Below are positions 15,811 to 24,100 of a DNA stretch of 64,000 nucleotides, in pieces (position 1 is the first letter of the stretch; each line of letters begins with the position of its first letter). Source of the DNA: Sphingomonas sp. PP-F2F-A104-K0414. Lineage in GTDB: Bacteria; Pseudomonadota; Alphaproteobacteria; Sphingomonadales; Sphingomonadaceae. Below the pieces are notes generated by a model. The model was not told where the DNA came from and searched no databases. It worked only from the letters and a program-made list of their open reading frames with translations. The DNA is taken from contig NZ_SLYD01000001.1 in the NCBI RefSeq assembly GCF_004340945.1, positions 744,001 through 808,000 on the forward strand, written 5' to 3'. The translations under genes were made by a program, and so were the position numbers.

Positions 15811-16907
15811 ACCGCGCTCCGGAACCCGAAGCCCTCCGCCGCGAGGCCCGGCCCGAACGCCAGCGCGACGCCGCGCCCGATCGGCGGCCTGGCCAGGAGG
15901 CGTTCGAACACGAACATCAACGTCGCCGACGACATATTGCCATTGTCCGCCAACACCTGACGCGACGCCGCCAGCGCCTCAGGGTTCAGATGCATCGCAT
16001 GCTCGACCGCGTCTAGGATCGATCGCCCGCCGGCATGGACCGCCCAGCCGTCGATCGTCTCGGGCGGCTGGCCGTCGCTGACGATCGTGCGGAATGCGGC
16101 ATCCGCGAGCGCGGTCGCGATCCGCGCAGGCACCTCGCCCGACAGATGCATTGCGAACCCCGCATCGGTGACGTCCCAGCGGATCAGCGTTTCGGTATCT
16201 GGCAGCGCGGCGGCGAACGGCGTGCCGAGTTCGATCCCGGTCGCGTCCGCAGTGACCAGCGCGGCCGCGGCGCCGTCGCCGAACTGGAGCATCGCCAGCA
16301 ACGGCTCGATGTCGTTGGCAGGCTGGAGATGCAGCGTCGAGAGTTCGACCGTCACGACGAGCACGCGCGCCTTGGGCTCGGAGCGGACGATGTGACGCGC
16401 GTTACGCAGCGCAACGACCGCCGCGTAGCATCCCATGAAGCCGATCAGCAGCCGTTCGACGCTGGGCGACAGCCCAAGTCGGCGCGCGATGATCTGGTCG
16501 ATGCCGGGCGCGACGAAACCGGTGCAGCTTGCCACGACCAGATGCGTAATGCCTTCGACGGCGATCTGCTTGCGCAACGCCTCGATCGCGCGGATCGCCA
16601 GAGCGGGCGCATGCTCGGCGTACAGCGTCATTCTTGCAGCCGTCCCGGGATGCGGTTCGGTTGCGTAAAACCCAGCATCGTCGACTGGCGAGCCGCCATC
16701 CGCGGTCGGCGGCAAGACCGACCAGCGATGCGCGATACCCGACCGTGAGGCCATCCGGTCGAACACCTTGGTCGATCGCGCACCGGTCCGCTCGCGCGCC
16801 CAGGCGATGAACGCCGCGTGGATGTCATGATCGGGAACAGCGGTCCCGACAGCGTTTAAATACGCAGGCAGTTGCTGAGAGGTATCGGTGGTTGGTGGAG
16901 CGGGCAT
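15807..16907 (-). CDS. Type III polyketide synthase (chalcone/stilbene synthase family)
   Basis: Type III synthases extend an acyl-CoA starter with malonyl-CoA and cyclise the chain without carrier proteins. The catalytic triad is readable: Cys128 in VVASCTGFVAPG, His291 in GWAVHAGGRSILD, and Asn324 in DNGNMSSATL. FMGCYAAVVALRNA and LQFGDGAAAALV are further family markers. At 366 residues it is full length. With the methyltransferase and flavoprotein behind it, the likely product is a methylated, oxidised alkyl-resorcinol, pyrone or quinone-type lipid, as in the Streptomyces srs cluster; the exact compound cannot be read from the sequence. Confidence 0.92.
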   Translation of the reverse strand: MPAPPTTDTSQQLPAYLNAVGTAVPDHDIHAAFIAWARERTGARSTKVFDRMASRSGIAHRWSVLPPTADGGSPVDDAGFYATEPHPGTAARMTLYAEHAPALAIRAIEALRKQIAVEGITHLVVASCTGFVAPGIDQIIARRLGLSPSVERLLIGFMGCYAAVVALRNARHIVRSEPKARVLVVTVELSTLHLQPANDIEPLLAMLQFGDGAAAALVTADATGIELGTPFAAALPDTETLIRWDVTDAGFAMHLSGEVPARIATALADAAFRTIVSDGQPPETIDGWAVHAGGRSILDAVEHAMHLNPEALAASRQVLADNGNMSSATLMFVFERLLARPPIGRGVALAFGPGLAAEGFGFRSAV

Positions 16908-17112
16908 GGAAACGGGTACGACGTCCTTTCATCCACGTGCGAGGACACGCGGGTCGAACACTCAACGCACGGTCGACGAACATAGACGTCGCGGCGGCCG
17001 ACAATCCGCATGCTTCCCCGAAAACAAGTCGCGTCGCAATCCGTCATGCTCACCTGAAAAGTCGTAAAACGGCGAATTGCCGCAGCCACCCCCGTCACGC
17101 GAGATCGCATGG

Positions 17113-17274
17113 TCAGTCGCAGCCGACGCTTTCAAGATGGTCGTGTCCGACCCCGTATTTTTCCTCGACCAGCGCCATCGCGAAACCAACATAGGCCGCG
17201 ATTGCATGGTCCTCAGACGCTTCCAGCGCAGCGCACGCCTCTTGCAGTAGCGCATATATTCGAGTCGCGGCCAT
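17113..17274 (-). CDS. Small hypothetical protein
   Basis: This is a 53-residue frame starting MAATRIYALLQEACAALEAS and ending HDHLESVGCD. CAAGGGG lies a good distance before the ATG at 17274, which supports this start over a longer frame reaching 17430. The protein looks mainly helical and acidic, with no signal peptide. No family was recognised. It stands alone between the polyketide synthase start and a long A+T-richer gap. Confidence 0.55.
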   Translation of the reverse strand: MAATRIYALLQEACAALEASEDHAIAAYVGFAMALVEEKYGVGHDHLESVGCD

Positions 17275-17683
17275 CGTTGGATCCCCTTGCAAGCTGATGT
17301 CCTCAAACACAGGTGGTTTCAGGCGTCCTATCGCGGTGGATCGAAAGTATACCATAGTATTGATGGCGGATAAGTGTGTGAATTGCGCCAAATCAATACA
17401 GATAAAACCACAATGGTTAGTTAGATTCAATCTATTGCACCCACAATGGCGCGCATGTCCCGGTCAAATATGAAAATATCCCTTCAATGTGTAGGGTTGT
17501 ACCGGAAACAGTCCATTTTTGCATGGAAACTGCCGATAATCCTGTCATGTTGACGTGGAGTTTGCGCTGACAATGATCCCGCGGTGCTACCCGCTGAAAA
17601 GGACGGCAAAGGCGGTGCGACCCGTCCGATGTACCGGATCAATGGGTCGATTACCTCGTTGAAGACGGACAAGGGAGTGTTTG
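17275..17683. other. A+T-richer intergenic stretch between two divergent genes
   Basis: About 400 bases without a convincing gene. Base composition is visibly richer in A and T than the flanks, especially 17340-17540. It must hold the promoters of the small minus-strand gene and of the MarR-like gene. A possible -35 (TTGACG, 17550-17555) is followed by weak -10 candidates near 17570. No repeat of the five palindromic families occurs here. Confidence 0.5.
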
Positions 17684-18145
17684 GTGAAGAACGAGTCGGT
17701 AGTTGATTTGATCAAGGATCTGACCGCCAAGCTTTCGGCGGTCGCTGAAGAATTCAACGGCCGCGTTGCCCATGCTGCGGATCCGGAACCGGTCGGTGCC
17801 GAGCCCAGTGAGACGGAACTCGTAGCGCACGCCGAGGCGGTGCTTGCCGATCGACGGCTGCGACGTCGTTTCCTACCCCCCGAGCTATTTCACGAGCCAG
17901 CCTGGGATATGTTGCTCGCCCTGTTCGTATCGCGGGATGAACGCCAGCCGATGAACATCAAGGCGCTGGTCAGCATGTCCGATGCGCCGGTTACCACGTC
18001 CCAGCGCTGGATCGAACATCTGCACAAGCTGAAGCTCATCGATCGGGTAATCGACCCTACAGATCGGCGACGTGTCGAAATTTCGCTGAGCCATAGTGGC
18101 GACCAGGCGATGCGCGGTTATCTTCGCGCGCTGCGTCGCCGTTGA
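17684..18145 (+). CDS. MarR-like winged-helix regulator
   Basis: The C-terminal half has the MarR-type winged helix: MNIKALVSMSDAPVTTSQRWI as the recognition-helix region, LHKLKLIDRV, then DPTDRRRVEISLSHSGDQAM as the wing. The N-terminal about 60 residues are acidic and helical. The protein has 153 residues. Two near starts exist: TTG at 17681 and GTG at 17684; AAGGGAG seven bases upstream favours the GTG. The gene lies just upstream of the DUF11 surface operon in the same direction, separated by 197 A+T-rich bases with an inverted repeat, so it may regulate that operon; this is inference. Confidence 0.75.
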   Translation: MKNESVVDLIKDLTAKLSAVAEEFNGRVAHAADPEPVGAEPSETELVAHAEAVLADRRLRRRFLPPELFHEPAWDMLLALFVSRDERQPMNIKALVSMSDAPVTTSQRWIEHLHKLKLIDRVIDPTDRRRVEISLSHSGDQAMRGYLRALRRR

Positions 18146-18163
18146 TCCGGGCATTTTGATAGG

Positions 18164-18190
18164 CCTATTTCGACTTTATATCGGAATAGG
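18164..18190. promoter_or_regulatory. Inverted repeat upstream of the DUF11 operon
   Basis: CCTATTTCGA (18164-18173) faces TCGGAATAGG (18181-18190), 9 of 10 bases matching in reverse, around the 7-base spacer CTTTATA. Size and symmetry fit a dimeric winged-helix operator. It lies just downstream of the MarR-like gene and about 150 bases before the first DUF11 gene. No T-run follows, which argues against a terminator. Confidence 0.45.
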
Positions 18191-18326
18191 GACAAAAACG
18201 TAGCAGATCGGGTCGATTGATCCTGACTGATTTATCATAACCGATTTAGTCGCAAATATGTCAAGTTTGCTCATAAAACATACCGTTACGATTTCGTAGC
18301 ATTTGATTAAGGCCAAGTGCTCGATC

Positions 18327-18352
18327 TGTTCCCCATCAAAGGGTGGGGAACA
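18327..18352 (+). promoter_or_regulatory. Hairpin covering the translation start region of the first DUF11 gene
   Basis: TGTTCCCCA (18327-18335) and TGGGGAACA (18344-18352) pair perfectly over nine bases with an 8-base loop (TCAAAGGG). The second arm contains the GTG start candidate at 18343-18345 and the purine-rich GGGGAA that would serve as ribosome site for the TTG at 18355. Folding would hide it. The element could equally be a DNA operator. Confidence 0.55.
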
Positions 18353-19398
18353 CATTGCGCGCAGGCGTCATCTTAAAGATACGGGCTGATACAAGTCGGA
18401 CCCGTGCGAGCGTTGCTGCGCTCTTCGCGATCGTCACGATCGCGGCCGGCCTCGCTATGGCTGCCGCCCCGTCCGCCGCACGTGCGGAAAGCTTAGCGGG
18501 CACCGTGATCTTCAACACCGCTAATCTTCGGTACGACATGGACGGTGGCACCCGGTCCGTCACCTCGAACACGGTCACGCTGATCGTCGCCGAACGGCTC
18601 GACACCCGCCTGGTGCGCGAAGGGCAGGGCGTGATCACGGTTGCGCCGCCGCCCGCACTGCCCACGATCATCCCGTTCGTCCTGACCAATGCCGACAATG
18701 GGACCGAATCGTTCGTGCTGGCGACCAGCATCTCGTCCCCAGCGATGACGTTGCGCACGCTGGCGATCGATGCCGATGGCAACGGACGCTATGATCCTGC
18801 CATCGACCTCCCACCGGTCGACGCGACGGTACCGGCGCTTGCGCCGGGCCAGTCGATCACGGTGTTCGCGGTCCTGGTCGGGACCGCGGAACAGTCCGTC
18901 GCCGATGCCACACTGACCATGACCGCGCGGGCGCTGACCGGGTCGGGTGTGCCAGGAAGTGGCTATGCCGGTCGCGGCGACGGTGGCGGCGACGCGGTCG
19001 TCGGGCCGACCGGTGCCACTGCCAGCGTGGTCGTCCCACTGGCCAGCGCACGTGCCGGTCCTGCGTTGATCAAGAGCCAGTCGGTGCGCGCCGCCGATGG
19101 ATCGCAGAACGCGGTTCGCGATTCGGTCATCACCTATACGCTCGAGGCGCGCTTCACCGATGCCGTCACCGGCGCGCGGATCGCCGATCCAATCCCGGCG
19201 GGCACGGTTTTCGTCCCCGGCAGCCTGACGCTCGATGGCGCGCTGCTGAGCGACGCCGCGGACGGCGACGCAGGCCGCTTCGATGCGACCGGCGGCGCAC
19301 CGGCTGGTGGCGCACAAGGTCCGGGCATCGCCGTCGCGCTCGGGCAGGTCGCCGCGGCGTCCGTCCACACCGTCCAGTTCAAAGCCAAGATTCAATGA
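18343..19398 (+). CDS. Secreted DUF11-type surface protein 1
   Basis: After a basic N-terminus, a hydrophobic signal (about 23-48, ending SAARA) precedes the mature protein. Three parts follow. First is an N-terminal module with NTANLRY and SNTVTLIV (about 52-90). Second is a middle beta-rich domain with NADNGTESFVLA and the calcium-loop-like DADGNGRYD at 143-151. Third is a C-terminal DUF11-like domain with TYTLEARFTDAVTGARIADP and PAGTVFVPGSLTLDG. It is a paralogue of protein 3 of this operon. Start is GTG 18343 or TTG 18355; both sit at the hairpin above. The stop overlaps the next frame. It is probably exported to the surface, with role unknown. Confidence 0.75.
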   Translation: MGNTLRAGVILKIRADTSRTRASVAALFAIVTIAAGLAMAAAPSAARAESLAGTVIFNTANLRYDMDGGTRSVTSNTVTLIVAERLDTRLVREGQGVITVAPPPALPTIIPFVLTNADNGTESFVLATSISSPAMTLRTLAIDADGNGRYDPAIDLPPVDATVPALAPGQSITVFAVLVGTAEQSVADATLTMTARALTGSGVPGSGYAGRGDGGGDAVVGPTGATASVVVPLASARAGPALIKSQSVRAADGSQNAVRDSVITYTLEARFTDAVTGARIADPIPAGTVFVPGSLTLDGALLSDAADGDAGRFDATGGAPAGGAQGPGIAVALGQVAAASVHTVQFKAKIQ

Positions 19399-19409
19399 GG
19401 AGCATAGTC

Positions 19410-19883
19410 ATGATCACGCGTCCGATGATTGCCGCCGTCCTGGCGGCCACTGCTGCCGTCGCCTCCGCGGCCGCAGGGCCGTTGCAGGTCACCAGCAGTA
19501 TCCTGGTCGAAAGCCGCGCCGCAGCCGCCGACGGCACCACGCGGATCGCGCTGGTGAAACCGTCGAAGGTGACGCCGGGCGACAAGGTCATCTTCGTACT
19601 CGCCTATCGCAACACCGGTACGCAGCCACTGAGCAACGTGGTGCTCGACAATCCGTTGCCGCGGCAGATCGCCTATCGCTCGGCCAATCCCGGCTCGCCG
19701 GCACCCGACGTGTCGGTCGACGGCAAGACTTTCGGTTCGCTCGCCACGCTGCGCGTCCGCAGCCTCGACGGCAGCACGCGCCCGGCGAGCCCCAACGATG
19801 TCACCAGCGTCCGGTGGCGCCTCGCAAGCCCGTTAGCGGCCGGTTCGCAAGGTCAGTTCGCGTTCCAGGCCGTCCTGAAATGA
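19410..19883 (+). CDS. Secreted single-domain DUF11-type protein 2
   Basis: A signal peptide (MITRPMIAAVLAATAAVASA) is followed by one DUF11-like domain: RIALVKPSKVTPGDKVIFVL, then YRNTGTQPLSNVVLDNPLP, then IAYRSANPGSPAPDVSVDG, ending FAFQAVLK. DUF11 domains are Ig-like beta modules frequent in bacterial cell-surface proteins. An earlier ATG at 19395 overlaps the stop of the previous gene, but GAGGAG seven bases before the ATG at 19410 fits better and restores a normal signal peptide; the protein then has 157 residues. It lacks the NTA module seen in its three neighbours. Confidence 0.78.
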   Translation: MITRPMIAAVLAATAAVASAAAGPLQVTSSILVESRAAAADGTTRIALVKPSKVTPGDKVIFVLAYRNTGTQPLSNVVLDNPLPRQIAYRSANPGSPAPDVSVDGKTFGSLATLRVRSLDGSTRPASPNDVTSVRWRLASPLAAGSQGQFAFQAVLK

Positions 19884-19936
19884 GTGCGCCTCCGTCGACC
19901 CAGCTCTCGCAATCTACACAGAAGGAATAATTCGGA

Positions 19937-21082
19937 ATGTACGCAAAAGGGGTAATTCGCACGCTGATGGCCGGAACGGCTGCGGTCGTGTCGCTTGGTA
20001 TCGCGACCAATACAGCCAGTGCGCAGGCACCGGGGCCCGCCGGCACTGCCGCCGGCACGTCGGTCACCAACACTGCGCAGGCCAGCTACTCGGTCAACGG
20101 CGTCCAGCAGTCGGCGACGTCGAACACGACGAGCTTCGTGGTCGATCGCAAGGTCAACCTGACCGTGATCGCGAACCAGCCGAACAACACACAGGTGGCG
20201 ATCGGCCAGACCGCGGCGGTTACGACGTTCAAGGTCACCAACAACACCAACGGCACGCAGGATTTCCTGTTGTCGTCGAGCCAGACGCCGATCACGAACC
20301 TGTTCACCGGCGACAATTTCGACGTGACCAATATCCACATCTACGTCGATTCGAACGGCAACGGCACCTATGACGCCGGGACCGATACCGTGACCTACAT
20401 CAACGAGCTCGGTGCCGATCAGTCGGCGGTCGTCTTCATCGTCGCCGACATTCCCAACAACCAGGCTAACGCGCTTGCCGGCATCACGCTGATCGCACAG
20501 GTCGCGGCGGGTGGTGATGCAGCCGCGCAGGGCTTGCCGCTGGCGGCCAGCGTCGCCCCGAACGACGATGCTGTCGTCGATGTGGTCTTTGCCGACAACG
20601 ACTCCGATGGCCTCGGCGGCGACGTTGCGCTGAACGGGCAGGGCCGCGCGTCGCTCGGCTACGAGATCACCACGCGCAATGTCGCTTTGAGCGTCGCCAA
20701 GTCGCAACTGGTGCTGAACGATCCGGTCAACCTTGCCCTTTCGCCAAAAGCTATCCCGGGCGCGGTCGTGCAATATTGCCTGATCGTCAACAACGGCACG
20801 GTCGGCACGCCGGCGTCCAACGTCGTGCTCACCGACGTCATCCCGGCCAACACCACCTATGTCACCAACTCGCTCGCGATCGGCGCGATCGCGCTCGGGA
20901 ATACATGCCTGCTGACGGGGATCGTCGGCGGCGTCCCGTTGGCGGACGACGGATCGGTGACCGTGCCGGTGCTCAACTATACCGGCTCGTTCAACACGAA
21001 CACGAAGACGGTGAATGCGACGATCCCGGTCCTGCTCGGCGGGACATCGGTCGCAGCGACGTTCCGCGTGACGATCAACTAA
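19937..21082 (+). CDS. Secreted DUF11-type surface protein 3
   Basis: This is a 381-residue protein with signal peptide (cleavage near NTASAQ, residue 30). The NTA module reads VTNTAQASYSVNG and TSNTTSFVV (45-69). A middle domain contains NGTQDFLLSS and the calcium-loop-like DSNGNGTYDAGTD (138-150). The C-terminal DUF11 domain holds YCLIVNNGTVGTPASNVVLT and VIPANTTYVTNSLAIG. Composition is rich in N, T, V and A and poor in cysteine, as expected for a surface fibre or adhesin. AAGGA lies ten bases before the ATG. Domain order matches protein 1, so the two arose by duplication. Confidence 0.78.
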   Translation: MYAKGVIRTLMAGTAAVVSLGIATNTASAQAPGPAGTAAGTSVTNTAQASYSVNGVQQSATSNTTSFVVDRKVNLTVIANQPNNTQVAIGQTAAVTTFKVTNNTNGTQDFLLSSSQTPITNLFTGDNFDVTNIHIYVDSNGNGTYDAGTDTVTYINELGADQSAVVFIVADIPNNQANALAGITLIAQVAAGGDAAAQGLPLAASVAPNDDAVVDVVFADNDSDGLGGDVALNGQGRASLGYEITTRNVALSVAKSQLVLNDPVNLALSPKAIPGAVVQYCLIVNNGTVGTPASNVVLTDVIPANTTYVTNSLAIGAIALGNTCLLTGIVGGVPLADDGSVTVPVLNYTGSFNTNTKTVNATIPVLLGGTSVAATFRVTIN

Positions 21083-21157
21083 ACCCATACCCTCGCACCC
21101 GAAAGGACCGACCGATCCCGGCGCGCGTGAAGGACGCGTGCCGGGAGCGGACCCTTG

Positions 21158-24100
21158 ATGCCCAGCTTCCGCCGCCTCTTGCGCCTGTGCGCCCTATTCC
21201 TGACGCTGATCGGGCTTGTCATCGGTATCCTGCCGGCGAGCGCCCAGACGCGTATCCAGAATACCGCGACGCTGTCGTTCGACGATGCGGCCAGCGACTC
21301 CGGCGTGCGTGCGATCCCGTCCAATACGGTCGCGCTCGACGTGAACCGCGCCAAGCGTCCGACGACGCTTACCTTTCACCTGCCGCCGCCGAATTACGAG
21401 CTGACCGGCGCCAAGTGCCAGACCGCGCCATCGCTCCTGTTCACGCCGTCGCCGATCGACGCTGCGACCTACGCCGCATCACCCTGGGTCGCCGCGGTCG
21501 ACATCTACGCGGACATGATCCTCGTGCTCGACAACCAGGCCGGCAACCACGATCCCGATCTGCGCGAGACGTCGGTCATCGATGTCGACGTCGGCACGAT
21601 CCACACGACGCTGACCTTGACCGAAACCGCCGTCGACAGCGGGATCTTCGCCGGCGGCATCCCCGCCAGCGCGACCGGCAAGCATCCCGAACTCGCCGCA
21701 TGCGACATTCGCAACCAGCGCGGCGCGACGATCAAGCTCAGCTTTTCCGAAGACGGCTACAGCCTCGCTTCAATGGCGTCGCTGCTGATCGACCCGGCCG
21801 GCTACACCTTCGATTCGCGGACCGGCGCGCTGATCGACGGCACGACCGTGTCGCTGGTCGACGAGACAGGCCAGCCCGCGACCGTGTTCGGGGACGACGG
21901 CGTCAGCCGCTATCCTTCCACCGTCGTCACCGGCGAAGCGGTCACCGACGCCGGCGGCCGCGTCTATCCTGGCGAGACCGGGCGCTATCGTTTCCCGCTG
22001 ACGGCGCCGGGGCGCTATTTCATCAAGGTCGCGCCACCCGGTACCTATACCGCGCCCTCCACCGTCGACCGCGCCACGCTGGCCGCGCTCAAGGACCCGC
22101 AGGGCAGGCCGTTCATTCTCAACGACACGAGTTTCGGCGGCTCGCTGACGCTGTCGACACCCGAGCCGTTCTCCGCTGACATTCCGCTCGACAGCCCCGG
22201 CGCGGGCACGCTGCTGCTGACCAAAGTCGCCTCGGTGCGTGAGGCGTCGCCGGGCGATTTCGTCCAGTATCTGCTGCGGATCACCAACCGCGACTCTGTC
22301 CCGGCCCGCGGGCTCCATGTCGCCGACACGCTGCCCCGCGGTCTGCGCTACGAACGTAATTCCGCGCGCGGCGGGGACGAGCCGACCGTGTCGAGCGATG
22401 GCCGCAACCTCGATTTCGTCATCCCGGTGCTCGCCGCCGGTGCCTCGACCGAGCTGAAATACGTCGTCAGCATCGCACCGGGCGCCCCGACCGGCGAAGC
22501 GCTCAATCGTGCGCGCGTCGCCGGGCAGGGTACCATTACCAGCAACGAAGCCGCGGCGTCCGTGCGTCTACGCCCGCTGCTGTTCACCGACGCGATGACG
22601 ATCATCGGCCGCGTCACCGAGGGGAATTGCGGCGATCCCGTCGACAAGCGCAAGGGCGTGCCCGGAATCCGCCTGCTGATGGAGGACGGCACGTTCGTCG
22701 CCACCGACCGCGACGGGCTGTACCATTTCGAGGGCGTCCGCGCTGGGCGTCACGTCGTCCAGATCGACACGTCGAGCATCCCCGCGACGCACGTGCCGGT
22801 CGCCTGCGATATCGACACACGCCAAGCGAACAGCCCGATCTCGCGCTTCGTCGAGGGCGATGGCGGGTTGCTGAAGCGCGTCGACTTCCAGCTGAAGCCG
22901 ACCGGCAAGGCCAAGGCGGCGGATGCCGGGCTTCCCGTCGCGGTCCCGGATGCCGCCATCGCCGCGGGGAGCCGCGATTGGCTGACGGGTGAACAGGCGG
23001 CCGGCATCGACTGGCTGTTCCCGACCGCCGACCACAACCCACGCGCGCCGATCATCCGTGCGGTCATCAAGCACATGCCCGGCCAGCGCGTCGCGCTCAC
23101 GATCAACGGCAAGCAGGTCGAGCCCCTCGCGTTCGACGGTACCGACACACGCGATGGCACCGATATCGCGGTGTCGCGCTGGACGGGTATCCCGTTGATC
23201 GACGGCGACAATCGCCTCGATGCCCGCATTCTTGCCGCCGACGGCAGCGTCGTGAAGACCCTCCAGCGCGTCGTGTATTATTCCGGCCCCGGCGTCCGCG
23301 CGGTATTCGACGCGGCCAGCAGCCGGCTCGTCGCCGATGGCCTGACCCGCCCGCTGATCGCGATCCGCGTCACCGACAAGACCGGTCGCCCGGTTCGCGC
23401 CGGCACGCTCGTCCCGTTCACCGTCGACCAGCCCTATACCGCCGCAGTCGAGGCCGAGCTCGAACAGGGGCGTCAGCTTGCCGGCCGCGAACGCTCGTCC
23501 ACCACTGCGCAGGTGGTCGGTGACGACGGGTTAGCCTTCATCGCCCTCCAGCCGACCACGCAGGCCGGCGCGGTTCACGTCGTCGTCTCGCTGACCGAGG
23601 ATAAGGTCGTCCACGCCAACGAGGTTCGCGCCTGGCTCGCAGCGTCCGCCAAGGACTGGGTCGTGGTCGGGTTCGGCGCGGGCTCGCTTGGCTACGACAT
23701 GCTCAGCAAGCGCCAATCGGGCCTGCCGCGGTCGCAGCGTAACAGCGTCGTCACCGACGGCCAGCTCGCTTTCTACGCCAAGGGTCGCGTCAAGGGCTCA
23801 TGGCTGGCGACGATCGCCTATGACAGCGATCGCAAATACGATCCCGACCGCGGTTTGCTCGGCACGATCGATCCCGACCGCTATTACACCGTCTATGGCG
23901 ACGGTTCGCGTCAGGGCTATGATGCGGCAACCCGGCGGAAGCTGTACCTGCGGCTCGAGCGTCGCGAATTCTATGCGCTGTTCGGCGATTTCGAGACCGG
24001 CTTCACCGACGCGCAGCTGACCCGCTACAGCCGTACGCTCAACGGCGTGAAGGCGGCGTACGAGGGCAAGCGGGTGCGCGCGACCGGGTTCGCGGCGAAC

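Noticed and set aside
17113-17430. Longer 105-residue version of the small minus-strand gene
   Set aside because: The extra N-terminal part comes from A+T-rich DNA with unusual codons, and a good ribosome site lies before the internal ATG at 17274.
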